DNA of 64,000 bases, from NCBI GenBank assembly GCA_037176725.1, contig JAZBRS010000026.1, positions 97,013,501 to 97,077,500 of the forward strand, in the 5' to 3' direction. The stretch is from Posidonia oceanica. Lineage: Eukaryota; Streptophyta; Magnoliopsida; Alismatales; Posidoniaceae. The notes below the pieces were generated by a model. It had not been told where the DNA came from, did not search any database, and saw only the letters and a program-made list of their open reading frames with translations. Shown here piece by piece: positions 1-10,200 of the stretch. Numbering within the stretch: position 1 is the stretch's first letter; each line of letters begins with the position of its first letter. A program made the translations under genes and the position numbers.

Positions 1-29
1 CTAAGTTTAGATTTAATCATCTATTACAT

Positions 30-242
30 ATGGCTCCTTCTTCTTCAAACAATAATCTGGTAGAGTGACAGAGTATAAATAGACCACCTTTCTTTGGTGG
101 AAATAATTATAATTATTGAAAATGTAGAATGATTATTTATTTGAAATCTATTAATTATGAGTTATGGGATATAGTAATTAATGGATTTACTGAAATAAAA
201 AATCGTATAGAGAATGGAATGAAGATGAAATGAAAACAACAT
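30..242 (+). pseudogene. Ty1/copia gag N-terminal remnant
   Basis: Reading from the ATG at 30 gives MAPSSSNNN and then, after an in-frame stop, the stretch NRPPFFGGNNYNY-stop-KCRM followed by IIYLKSINYELWDIV. This is the N-terminal pattern of plant Ty1/copia Gag (UBN2/DUF4219 type), where the residue after NYNY is normally Trp, so that stop is probably a decayed Trp codon. The frame slips near 205-215, where an NEDEMKTT-like continuation appears one base over. It ends at about 242, where LTR-like sequence starting TGTAGACG begins. Only about 70 codons remain, with two stops and a frameshift. It is the oldest layer visible and probably the landing site of the elements to its right. Family assignment is from remembered motifs. 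Confidence 0.7.
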
Positions 243-870
243 TGTAGACGTGGATTTGGTGTATTGGATGAGAGACGTAGGCACTTCCACCTACGTCGTC
301 ATCAGATGTGATCGCTACTTATCGATTCACGGTGCTAGCTAACAAGGTGCCTGTGGGAGATGTAGATGGATGTGGGTCCTCGACTCACTAGATCGACGAT
401 AGGATGTCGTCCAACGGCGTCCTCGTGCTACGTGATGTGTACTCCTTTCCTTCAAAGAAAATAGAATAGATTTGGGTAAGTCCGGGTGTGTAGTAAATAA
501 TGTCAGAAAAAGCAGTAAATAACATAAATAAATGAAACTAATACTAACTAGGGGTGCTTCTTGACATGCATATGCTATGAGGCCTATTTAAGGAATGAAA
601 TGATATAATGACTAAAAAAAAAGTAGATTGAGAACGAATACTCTCTTCACCCTCGTGCTGTATATTGTGGAATGAGGAAGTGGAGGCACGGACGGAGCTC
701 CAGCTATGGATCTCTTGGATCTAAGTTTTTCTTATAGGATTTCGACCAAGTGGGGGCTATAAATCTCTCAGAATCTTAACACTAGAAATAGTTCCTAACT
801 CTAGAGGATATCTCACGACTCTAGCAAATCTCACAACACTCAAAGATCCTTCACAACTCTAGGAAATGCC
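243..870 (-). repeat. LTR-derived block, first copy of a direct repeat
   Basis: This stretch is similar, with many substitutions, to about 3413-4050. Shared landmarks in order are GTGGATTTGG, CACTAGATC, GGATGTCGTC, the tract CTAATACTAACTAGGGG, GCATATGCTATG, and the CTTCACCCT-GTGCTGTAT segment. The second copy belongs to the 3' LTR of minus-strand element D, so this is a partial LTR of the same type. It starts TGTA, as the reverse complement of an LTR ending in TACA should. It stops where plus-strand LTR E begins. I see no coding sequence in it. Why a partial copy lies left of E and a fuller copy right of E is not resolved. Confidence 0.55.
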
Positions 871-3430
871 ATTGAAGACACCCCATTTTGACACCTGGCG
901 GTGGATCAATCTTGGAGGAATGAGCTCGGAAGCGGCAGATTCAAACCTTTCCACCCAAAAACCTCAACTTGACCCAAAACCAAATCCTATTCCAAAACCT
1001 ACCCAAAACCAACACAAAACAACCCATTTCCATTTCCCAAACCCAACCTAAGCCCATTACCATCCCAGCGTACTAAGTGGCACATTCAGGTGCCACATGC
1101 ACAAGTGACTGGACTTGGTCGCAACTTTAAGTGGCGACTGAGTTTGGCGCCACATGTAGCGGCGACTGGACTGTAACTAAGACCACCGCCCAAGCCTCAC
1201 TGCCACGGCCGTTGCCGGTCACCGTCTCCTGCCGCACTCGTCCCCTTGGCCACTTACTCCTCACTTCTGACCACACGCTACGTGCCAAGATCCACTAAGT
1301 TCCTGGCACGGCGTCCCTTCCTCACCGGCGGTCTTCCCGCACACACAACACCTCACTACCACCACTGCCTAACTCCCTATCATCGACGACCTTCACCGTC
1401 CTCAACCTGTAGCCCACTTACTTCCTCGACTACCAAGCCCCCTCACAGTGCTCATTGCCCCTTCCTCTGCCACGACCACCTGTTGCCAGAGCTAATAGGT
1501 GGAGGAACCCATTCGAATTGATAGAGCAGCGACATTACCGACGCCCAATCCACAGCCAACCAATTTTCCTTCTCCTCCCTTGTCGCCTGCACCAAAGCGT
1601 GTAGACGCAATCTAGCAACCTTCCTACACATCCCAGCATCCTCCCAAGCCACTCGAACACCCGTTTTGCATCCCGGACCACTGCAGCAACTGAGCTCGCC
1701 ATTGCCTCCTTGCTGCTGCCGGCCAACATCTCCAAAAGCCACCTTGTGGCTCCAAACTTCTCCATTCTCCGTGTACACCTCTGCAAGGTCACCACGAACA
1801 CAGCCCGATCAACCCAAGCACCAGCCGTTGCCTCTGCTGCTGCAGCAACCTCCACGCCAACGAGCTCCAATGAGGTAGGTCAAGGGGCACGACCGTGCGT
1901 CCCTGCAAGTGAGCGACTCCACCATTAGCTTCCTTACATACCATGCATGCTTCCTAGCAAATTAGTTAGATTTTATCGTAGCTTAGCCGCTGTTCTTGGC
2001 CATCTTCTCTAGCATCGAAGGCCTGCCCGATTAGGCGCCGCATGAAGTGGCGACTGACCTGTGTCTTTGTCTGTCGGATGGCTGGACTTTGGGCCATTGC
2101 TTCGGCCGACCCAAAGCTCCATTTTCATTTCTGTTTGCATGCTTGTGATCGTGTATGTTTGCTCTTTAAGATTGCATGCTTAGATCATAATTTCGCATCG
2201 TTGTGGGTTCTAGATCTGGCTATGAACTAGGTTGTTTGAGCAACTAGAGTTGCAGGCCTGTTGCCAGTCCAACCGGTGACTCGGCTGCAACTCGGGACAG
2301 CCCTCTGGCCAACTTCAGGCCTCTGTATCTCACGACCCACTTGTCCATTTCATCATTTGCTTGCATGCTTGTGTTCCTCATCATGCCATCTTCATTTCCA
2401 TGCATTTAGTTTATCATTTCGCATCATCTAGCAAGCTTGTTCTCGACCATAAAAGCTACTGTCTGGAAGGACTGTGCGCGCCTTTGTCGCCACTGTCCTA
2501 GGCGACAGGCTCAGACACCACTAACACCGGTGACTAGCTCCAGTTGCTACTCTGACCAGCGCCAAGTGCCTTGCCGATCTCACCGGCGACATGCACTACT
2601 GTCGCTCAGGCCGGCGACCAGCTCTGTAGTTCAGACAGTGGCCGAGCCACTCTTGTTTGCTACTTTGCATTTCGTTCGTTTTGCTCATTCGCTTTCAGAT
2701 TTGTTTCTCGAGCCTGTTTATCATCGCTTTGTTGCATTTTCTCTTTGATTAGATTTCTAGCATGTTTTCAAAGCTTACATCATTTACAAACCCATGTCGC
2801 ATGCTGCTTTGCATTGCATGGTTTTCATCTCTATTTTGTTTTCCTCCTGCATTGCATTAGGGCGATGATGCTTATTGTCTAGAGCTCTTACGAACCAGGG
2901 CATGTCCCATTCGGAACTCTAGTAGTGTTGCTAAGCACATAGTCTGCACGTTTAATTTCAATCATGCATCATGACATATTAGGCAAGTTTAAGCATTCAT
3001 TAGGCATTCATAGCATCTCTCGCCCCTCGGGCGTACAGTAAAGGTAAGCAATTGCTGACATCCTGCATATGCGAGCGAGAAGCCTAAGAAAGGCTGATTC
3101 TTCAGACATATCGAGGGTGCCTAACACCTTCCCTGTGCGTAACAGGAGTCCTTACCCTTTCTCATGGCCCGTAATGACCATTATGCCCTCATCCTAGGCA
3201 CGAGTCATATCATTGCATCCTTTTGCATGTTTTTCATGTATTTCCGCGGTTTTCCTTGTCTCCCAATTTAATAGACACAGTGGCAACTTTGATTTTTTCT
3301 TATCTTCAATTTTTTTTCTCTTTTTCCGGTGTTCTCGAGTAGAGTTTCCTTCCTCGAATCCACCCGCTAATAGTGACCTACTATCGATCGGTGCACGCAA
3401 GCTTTGGCATCTATGGATGTGGATTTGGGG
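870..3430 (+). mobile_element. Short plus-strand LTR (E), TGTTGACACC family, probably a solo or truncated LTR
   Basis: The left end carries GACACCCCATTTTGACA followed by a proline-codon-like AACC/AAAACC-rich stretch, matching the start of the long LTRs at 34668 and 53004. The right end carries, in order, the same landmarks as the long LTRs: GATGCTTATTGTCT followed by AGCTCTTACGA (about 2866-2895), the block GGTGCCTAACACCTTCCC with GTAACAGGAGTCCTTACCC (3116-3160), a cytosine-rich TTTTCCTTGTCTCCC, the weak PBS echo GTGGCAACTTTGA, and CTATCGATCGGTGCACGC near the end. It is about 2.6 kb against 5.6 kb for its relatives and lacks their tandem repeats. No PBS or PPT adjoins it, so I read it as a solo or deleted LTR. 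Short ORFs across it are not convincing genes. Confidence 0.6.
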
Positions 3431-4073
3431 GGTGTTTAAGAAGATGACTGCACCTCCACGTATGTCATCAAACTTTTGTTGTAATCGCCACTCGCCTCTG
3501 GATAGACAAGACACCTTAGGGGAGAATATGAAGATGTAGGTCCTCGGACCACTAGATCAACGACTGGATGTCGTCTAGCGGCTCGCTCGTGTTACGTAAG
3601 CATTTCCTTTCCTTCAAAACAAAAAAACAAAAAACAAGAGATCTAGTTAAGTTGGTGTGTAGTAAATGATAACAAAGAAGAACAGAGAATACTAGAAACA
3701 AATAGATCTAATACTAACTAGGGGTTGTTCCCTGCATGCATATGCTATGGGTCCTATTTTAAGGAATGCAATATGAAATGTAATGAAAAAGATTGGAAGA
3801 AGACTCCCTTCACCCTTGTGCTGTATGTAGTGGAGTAGAAGTGGAGGCACGGTTGGAGCTTCGGCTAGGCTCGAGATCTCTGGGATCGTAGTTGGGTGTA
3901 GTGATCTCTGGGATCTAGGTTTCTCTTTTGAAGGTCTGGAGACTAGGGTTTCTGGTTGGAAACTCTAGCTATTTGAAGGTAGAAGCTCAAAACCCTAGAA
4001 ACCTAAAGAGAATTTCTCCAAGATGGGTTTTCCTCACAACTGGTCGGGGGTTCAAACACTGACCCATGGGGTC

Positions 4074-4081
4074 TATTTATA
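4074..4081 (-). promoter_or_regulatory. Candidate TATA box of the D LTR
   Basis: The minus strand reads GTCTATAAATAGACC, a consensus TATA box that is itself nearly palindromic. It lies in the middle of the D LTR, with a repeat-rich U3-like region upstream and a region conserved with the block at 243-870 downstream. A start site would be expected about 30 bases further, near 4040-4050 on the minus strand. Confidence 0.5.
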
Positions 4082-4129
4082 GACTCCAAGGGGTGTGGGT
4101 GGTTAACACATAGAAATTTCAAGAAAAAG

Positions 4130-4510
4130 TGGCAGTTATGGCCAGTCACCGCATGGGTAGGCGACTAAGACCAGCAACCGCCCAAGCAAACGTGTGGAAA
4201 ACTATAGAAATTCGGTTGATAGAGGCCACGATCGTTAGTCGCCGGTTAGATTGGCGTCTAGAGGTTAGTCGCCGTCTTTGTTGGCGTCTAGCAGTTAAGG
4301 GGATAGTGGGAAATAATCGTTTCAGTTCCACGACTGTTAGTTGCCGTTTAGGTTGGCGCCTAGCTGTCGAGGGGATCGTGGGACACAACCGCCAAAAATA
4401 ACCGCTCGATTCAGTTAATGGAGCCCACGACTGTCAGTCGCTGCTTAGAGTGGCGCCTAGGTTAGTCGCCTATTGACATGGTGCCTATCCCAGTCGCCTC
4501 CCCAGCTAGC
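4130..4510. repeat. Degenerate repeats of a GTCGCC...GGCG inverted motif in U3 of D
   Basis: Several copies of a 25-base near-palindrome occur. The clearest is TAGTCGCC, 9 bases, GGCGTCTA at about 4234-4262, followed by further copies at about 4265-4290, 4337-4366, 4435-4462 and 4465-4500. Arms match with one mismatch. Spacing is irregular, so this is a cluster rather than a strict array. Its position upstream of the TATA box would suit enhancer-like repeats. That role is inferred. Confidence 0.45.
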
Positions 4511-4870
4511 AACTAGCAACGTCTTTTGTATTTTTAACCTTGTCTTTTAAGTTTGATCCAGAAAACTCTATTAAAAGCCCGTAAAACTTCAGATATCTCA
4601 TGAAATCATAAAAACATCTTCTTTAACTCAAATCTGCCACAGATTTGAGTGAAAAAGTGTGCTCAAATGTACTCAAACTTGCCACTAGTTTGGGCAAGTC
4701 AGCTCTGCCATAGCTAACGTCCTTACGCTAAGTAGAATCAAGTATTGTTTTTAAGCAAGTCACGAAAACTCTGGAAATTGTGTTATTAATGCCTTAGTTA
4801 TGTGATCTAGGTGCCTCAGAAGTTCCTGTCCTCTATGAACTCTGGGAAATGCGAAAATGGGATATCTACA

Positions 4871-4884
4871 GATGCCCCTCCATG
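4871..4884 (-). other. Polypurine tract of element D
   Basis: Plus-strand GATGCCCCTCCATG directly abuts the LTR end at 4870. On the minus strand it reads as a purine-rich run, GGAGGGGCATC, next to TGTAGATATCCC. It is nearly identical to the PPTs of A (52988-53003) and B (15043-15058), which end in the same GGAGGGGCATC. It would prime plus-strand DNA synthesis. Confidence 0.65.
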
Positions 4885-7388
4885 GAGTTGATCTTCGAAC
4901 AAGATCGAGTCCATGGTAAGAACAAATGTCCCATTGAGCATTTCCTGAAAAGGGGAGCTCCGTCTCAAACAATCCGCCACAAGGGATGAAGGAAGATAAT
5001 AAAAAAGGAAGAAGGGGTGAACTGACTCGGTGTCGGGAGATTGCCGAACAGCCAGGTGGTTCGATTAATTGCCGTCATATTGAAGACTCAGGCATGGAGG
5101 GGTCAAGTCGGGGCTATTTGTCGCAACCGATGTCAAGACCAGGTCAACCATGTAGAGATGTACTTCAACGGGGCAAAAGCTAGGGAGGAAATCGTGGGGC
5201 GTGACCCTTACATGATCGAAAAGGAGTGCTCTTGTGGCGTCATGTTTGAGATGTTACTCGGATTGGAATCGATAGAAGGATTGGTAGGAACTGGGTTGGC
5301 TCTAGGAGAATCGCATGTCCTAAGGGTTTCTAACACTCTTGAAGAACAATGCACCGTCCGTGCTCCACTTCCAATGATATGAGAGAATGCATGGATGCAT
5401 GATTCAAGCAAACAAATGCAAATGCAAGTCAACATACGATGCAATGAATGGTCCAAATGCTAGGTTAGGCTGGCGGGGTACGATTGGTCCCTAATCATAT
5501 GGACATATGCAAAATGAATGAATGCAATTCGTTGTGGTCAAGTGGTTTCCAACCTTGAGTGTGACCGGTACTCTCGGGAAAGGACTATCGTCCCACAGCT
5601 TGATTTGGCAAATAAAAGAGTTCTATGATTAAAGAACCGGGTGTAGGAGTGAACCCTTCCTTTGCCAAATCGGGGTTTGCCTCTTAGTCAAAGTGGGTGT
5701 GCCTTTGCACACTATATGAGCCCCTTAGGCGTGAGCTCATTCTTTATGTTGAGATGTATACCTACACACTTAACAAAAGATGTTAGTAATCACAGGTGAA
5801 CCTTTCCCAGTTCCTAGGGCGATTGACTAAGTTATACTTGTATAGAAAATAAAGTAATCCCTTAATCAACACGCCTGAGAACTAGGTGTAGGGAATTAGT
5901 CTTGGCCTCAGCTGAGAGATGGAAAAACGGAGCCCAGTAGACGCCGATTGTGAGTCATCCGTAGATGCTCTAAAGATTATTGTTGAAGCAATGTCTTTGT
6001 TGAGAAAACGCACCCAAGCCGTGAGACACGCTTGAGTAAGACGCTATCTCCAAATCTGAGGTGAAATGATTGTTGCATCACCAGCCAAGTTAATTTCAAT
6101 TTTCCCTACTTACTAAGTTTTCACTTGTATGTAGGGTGGATGGTACTTCTTTTGGTTGGTTTTCTTGAATTTTCTAATTTTTTGAATTTTGGGATTTTCT
6201 ATTTTTGGTATTTTGGGTTTTCTGATTTTTTGGTAGTTTTTGGATTTTCTGATTCTTTTTTTTTATTATTTTTGGTTTTTGGTATTTCCTATTTTTTTGG
6301 TGTTTTTCGTTTTTTTTGATTTTTTTGGTATTTTTGGGATTTTACTATTTTTTGGTATTTTTCGGATTTTACTATTTTTTTGGTAGTTTTTGGATTGATG
6401 AGTACAGTCACAACCGTCTTACTTAGAGACCATGTAGTATTGCCTTGTATTATCTACGGTGAGAGAACTTTTCCCTTCTAAGATGCCTTGTCTTTTGAGA
6501 ACTTAGAACCTCATACTAGCCTTGGTTTGATTGTTGTTTCCTTCGTTTAATCAGTCCCTGAACTTCTAGGATTCTCTGTCCTTTGTTTGTGAGTGAGATA
6601 GGTGGAGGAGGCTTGAAGTATAGTAAACTCTCGACTTTGGCTCAAGTCTTGAATTCCACTTGCCTTTCCTTGGCCCTTAATGCGTCTTTCTTGGATTTAT
6701 GCTTTAGACACATAGACAGCTTTTGCCATGTTCCTTTTCTGCTCTTTGGACAGCTCTTTGCTGACCTCTTTTAGTTGGATAGCCTCTTTTACTGTCTCTT
6801 TCATTTGTTCCTCACTTGGACAGCTTCTTTGCTGCCTTCTTTCCACCCTGTTTGGGTAGTTTTTGCTGCCATCTTTTCTGGACGCTTTCTAAGTTAATTG
6901 GCAAGCGGTTCGTACCATAAGACTTTGCTCCGAGCTTGCCTTTCTCTTACCTCCCCGTGCAAGTGTATGTGCAGACAGGACAAGGTTGAGGTTACCCTAG
7001 TTGTTCAGCTCCTTTTCTATTTGGGATGCAACTTTCTTCCTTTGTCTAGGACTTGGTCTTTGATTCTTTCTAGATTTTGGCATGCTAATTAAGGGTGTAT
7101 TGTATGTAACTCCCACGGATCTAAAGATGCCTTTAGGTTGTTACAACCATTGGTTGGACCTTCCCTGGGTGTGACGGTTTCTACTTGGGAAACCTTAGAT
7201 AATATTTTGGCAACTCAACTTTGTGCTCTAAGTGGTTGGGTATAGTCCACACTCATCAGTCATTTTTATTATTCATTACTTATAATCTAACTTAGCATTA
7301 GATATAAATAAAGATAAATAAAGGAAAATAGAGTACTGAAAGGAAAAAGAGTATTATTTACAAGTTTTAATTAAATTAACCACTGCCC
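4885..7388 (-). other. Non-coding internal region of element D
   Basis: About 2.5 kb between the PPT and the gag remnant of D. I see no RT, RNase H, integrase or protease motif on either strand. The longest frame here (5041-5382, plus strand, 113 codons) has no recognisable motif and lies opposite to the element's direction. About 6160-6400 is a T-rich low-complexity tract built from variations on TTTTTGGTATTTTTGG. An A-rich stretch at 7270-7350 precedes the gag remnant. The missing pol means D is either a non-autonomous element or was deleted. Confidence 0.5.
6160..6400. repeat. T-rich low-complexity repeat
   Basis: An irregular tandem of about 12-20 base units based on TTTTTTGGTATTTTTGGGAT. 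It gives spurious Phe/Leu/Trp-rich reading frames on the plus strand. No function is suggested. Confidence 0.7.
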
Positions 7389-8096
7389 TCAGTCGGGTTC
7401 AGTGGAACTTTGCACCTCCCTTCCCAGATGAGGGGGCGTACCTGAGGGGTGACTGCGGAAGTCTGCCCCTGGCATGTAGCAGTCTGGTGCTTGTGGCACA
7501 TGTTCTTGTCTTTCTTTTGGTTTGCGCCCAGTCCTTGCTTTCAGAGGGTCAGAGTTGGACTCGTCTCGACCCGTTCCAGGCAGCGTGCCCTTGATGGCCA
7601 TGTCTCGAAGTGAGGCTATCAAATGTCCTCCTCCTTTTGAAGTGTGGCTGCCGATGTGCTCTGTAGTAACCTCTCCTCGACCATAGTGCTCATGACTGCC
7701 CCTAGTGTGTCTGTTTGTAGGGTCGGACGACTTGGGAGGAGGATCAGCTCTTGCTTGTGCTTCTTGGAGAGCTTGGCAGAGTGAACCAAGTGCAGCTTCT
7801 ACTTTATACCAGTCTGAATCTGCATCCTCATCGTAGATGGGTAGCTGGTCTTCTTCTGTTAAATCCTGGAACACTTGAGAGTCCACCGTTTTCTCATCGC
7901 ACCAGTCAGCATAACTATCATAAACGGGCAAGTAGCCTTCCTTTGTTAAGTCCTGGAGCACATGGGAATCAAGGTCCTCTTCGCTTGATGGGCTCTGTTT
8001 TGGATCTGCTGGTATGCACTGGATGGATGCAAATTCAGCCCGAGCAGCTAACAAGATGATCTCTGCATCTGCATGATCTACTCGGTAGTTGAACAA
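7389..8096 (-). pseudogene. Element D gag, C-terminal acidic segment
   Basis: An open frame of 235 codons reads away from the gag core to its right. It contains two related acidic segments (DLTKEGYLPVYDSYADW and DLTEEDQLPIYDEDADSDW, about residues 49-65 and 77-95), so a short internal duplication. A charged, Gly/Pro-rich tail follows. It has no catalytic motif. Its position downstream of the zinc knuckle in the same element suggests the Gag C-terminus or a Gag-protease linker. Only its context supports this. Confidence 0.45.
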
Positions 8097-9056
8097 GGGC
8101 TATTGGTGTATCTGCATCACTTGTTGTCCTTCCTGAGCCGCCTTTAGTCTGGCATTAAGCTCAAACCACATGATCTCACCCTTGTCATTAAGATTGTGTA
8201 TTTTATCTTTGACAGTGAAGCATTCTTCAAGGATGTGCCCATTGTTCTGATGATAAGGGCAATGCTTGGCCATATTAGCGTTTGGGTAGCTTGGACTGGG
8301 CTCTAGGAGCTACAGATCTCCACTCTCAACCAGCATCTTGAATGTATCGGGGATTGATTTAGGAAGCGGCGGATAGTTTTGCCTTTGAGGGCCTTTGTAG
8401 TTTCGTGGTGGAGGAACGTTGTGATTGTTCCTCTGCCCCTATTGTTGCCCCTAGTATCTTTGCTGGGCATGTACTAGATAATCTGGTGGCTGTTGTTGTT
8501 GGTGCTGTATTGGCTACACTAACTTCCCCTGGTACTGCGCTAGTTGGCTTAGGTACGGCTCTGGCTGATACTGGGTCAGTTGCCCTTTGGCCAGAAGTGA
8601 TTGCCCAGGCTGGTATTGGTCCTTCTACTTCTGCTGGATTGAGACTTGTGCCATGTCACCAGTGATCCCTTCAAGTGTATAGCCAGTGCCCTTCTTTTTG
8701 CCCTTTCCCTCGAGCTCTAAGAATGGTAGATCCTCTTCGTGACAGAGGATCCTTACAGCGTGTTTGTGTAGCTGAGGGTATGTTTGGAGGTCACTCATCA
8801 GTAGCCTTGTTCTGAGTGCTCCTGTAGTGTTGTGGGTAATGATCTCAACTGCTTGGCTTTCAGGAATATAGCATTTGGATCTTGCAGCCATGTCTCTCCA
8901 TCTACTTGCAAAAGTGGCGAACTCCTCATTAGGTTTCATCATTTCAGCGAGGAGGTCGCTCATTGTAGGCTCATGCTGGATGCGATGGACATATTAGCGT
9001 AGAAATTTCTCTTGAACCATCTTAAAGTCACTGAGATCGTACGCTGTGAGCGTGTT
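8097..9056 (-). pseudogene. Element D gag core and zinc knuckle, broken
   Basis: Read on the minus strand from 9056, the first part is a typical Ty3/gypsy Gag core: YDLSDFKMVQEKFLR, a stop, YVHRIQHEP, then SDLLAEMMKPNEEFATFASR and RWRDMAARSKCYIPESQ with TYPQLHKHAVRI (8625-8963). Further on, at about 8205-8262, is CPYHQNNGHILEEC, a C-x2-H-x4-H-x4-C knuckle. Element A has the same spacing in CNFHRSVGHSTDNC, so D belongs to a related lineage. There are at least three in-frame stops or frame changes. The 5' part of the gene is cut off at 9056 by insertion of element B, and its continuation lies right of this window. Confidence 0.65.
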
Positions 9057-9221
9057 TGTAGAAATCCCGGTGTTCAGATCGTCCATGCACACTGCCAAAA
9101 GCTCGCGTGCACCGATCGGAATTAGGCTCACTATAAGCGGCTATGTCCGAGGAGGAGGGCTCAACTCGAAAACACTTAAAACAGAGGAGAAAAGATAAGA
9201 AAAGAAGAAGATATGACAATT

Positions 9222-9232
9222 CAGAGTCGCCA
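9222..9232 (-). other. PBS echo inside U5 of the B 3' LTR
   Basis: Minus strand TGGCGACTCTG is identical to the first 11 bases of element A's PBS. It lies about 165 bases inside the LTR end. The same 11-mer occurs at the matching place in the other long LTRs (25602-25612, 40176-40186, 58480-58490, 60353-60363). Confidence 0.6.
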
Positions 9233-9739
9233 CCGTGTCTATTATCGGGAGACAAGGAAAACCGGGGGAAATGCGTGAGTTAACACGCAAAACCAAGCAA
9301 AAGATGCAATGCAAAGCAATGCAAAAGAAAACAAATGCAAATGAATGCAAATGATATGACTCATGCCAAGGATAGGGGCAATATGGTCATTACGGGCCAA
9401 AAGACTAGGCAAGGACTCCTGTTACGTGCGGGGAAGGTGTTAGGCACCCTCGACACGCCCGAGAATCGATCTTTCTAGGCTTACGCTCGCATATGCAGGG
9501 AAATGCAGGTTTGAATGCCTAAATGCCAATGAATGCTCATAGGTGTGCTCTAAGTGGTGGGTTGCAAAGCAGGAAAGTAAACGTGCAGTCTAAGTGCTCA
9601 GGAACGTTGTCTGTGTTCTGAACCCGGCAAAACCTGGCTCGTGAGAACTCCAAGCAGTAAGCATCACTGCCTTATATGCAAATGTAAGCGGAAAAGCAAA
9701 ACGGCGGTAAACCAAGCAATGCAGGCGACACGCAAGAGA

Positions 9740-10200
9740 AAACGGTGTAAAACACGCGAAACAACGCGAGAAAAGAGAGCAGCACATGAAACGATACAAG
9801 AAAACGAGGTCGGCACGCAAAACAGCGCAAAAGACAGAGCGGCACGCAAAACGGTGCAAGAAAACAAAGCGGCATGCGAAACGGTGCAGAAGACAGAGCG
9901 GCACGCAAAATGGTGAGAGAAAACAAAGCGGCACGTGAAACGGTGCGAGAAAACAAAGCAGGCATGCAAAACCGTGCCAAGAGGAAAGCAGCATGAGAAA
10001 CGGTGCAGAAAACAAGAACGGCACGCAAAACGGTGCGAAAAAACAAAGTGGCACGCGAAACGATGCAAGAAAAAAAGCGGGCATGCAAAACGGTGCCAAG
10101 AGGAAAACGGCATGCGAAACAGTGCAGAAAACAAGAACGGCACGCAAAACGGTGCCAAAAGAAGCAGGCATGCAAAACAGTGCCAAAACAAGCGAGATAA
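9740..10200 (-). repeat. 30-bp tandem array in the B 3' LTR
   Basis: About 15 imperfect copies of a 30-base unit. The core of each is the inverted repeat GGCAC-GCAAAACG-GTGCC or a close variant, separated by a purine-rich AAGAAAACAAAGC-type spacer. Homologous arrays of different length occur in the other LTRs at 26120-26390, 39405-39660, 57745-57965 and 60865-61235. Confidence 0.8.

Larger units (their letters stand above)
3413..4870 (-). mobile_element. 3' LTR of element D (minus strand)
   Basis: The right boundary is well supported: on the minus strand the LTR begins TGTAGATATCCCATTTTCG, and immediately outside it is a PPT-like tract (4871-4884). The left boundary is inferred from where similarity to the block at 243 begins. 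A TATAAATA box lies 790 bases inside the LTR start. Between that box and the 5' end is a region of repeated GTCGCC/GGCG motifs, consistent with U3. Length is about 1.46 kb, much shorter than the LTRs of A, B and C. It is probably a different Tat-like family. Confidence 0.55.

Noticed and set aside
5041..5382. 113-codon plus-strand frame in element D
   Set aside because: No recognised motif, opposite to the element's direction, no second copy in the window to test conservation.
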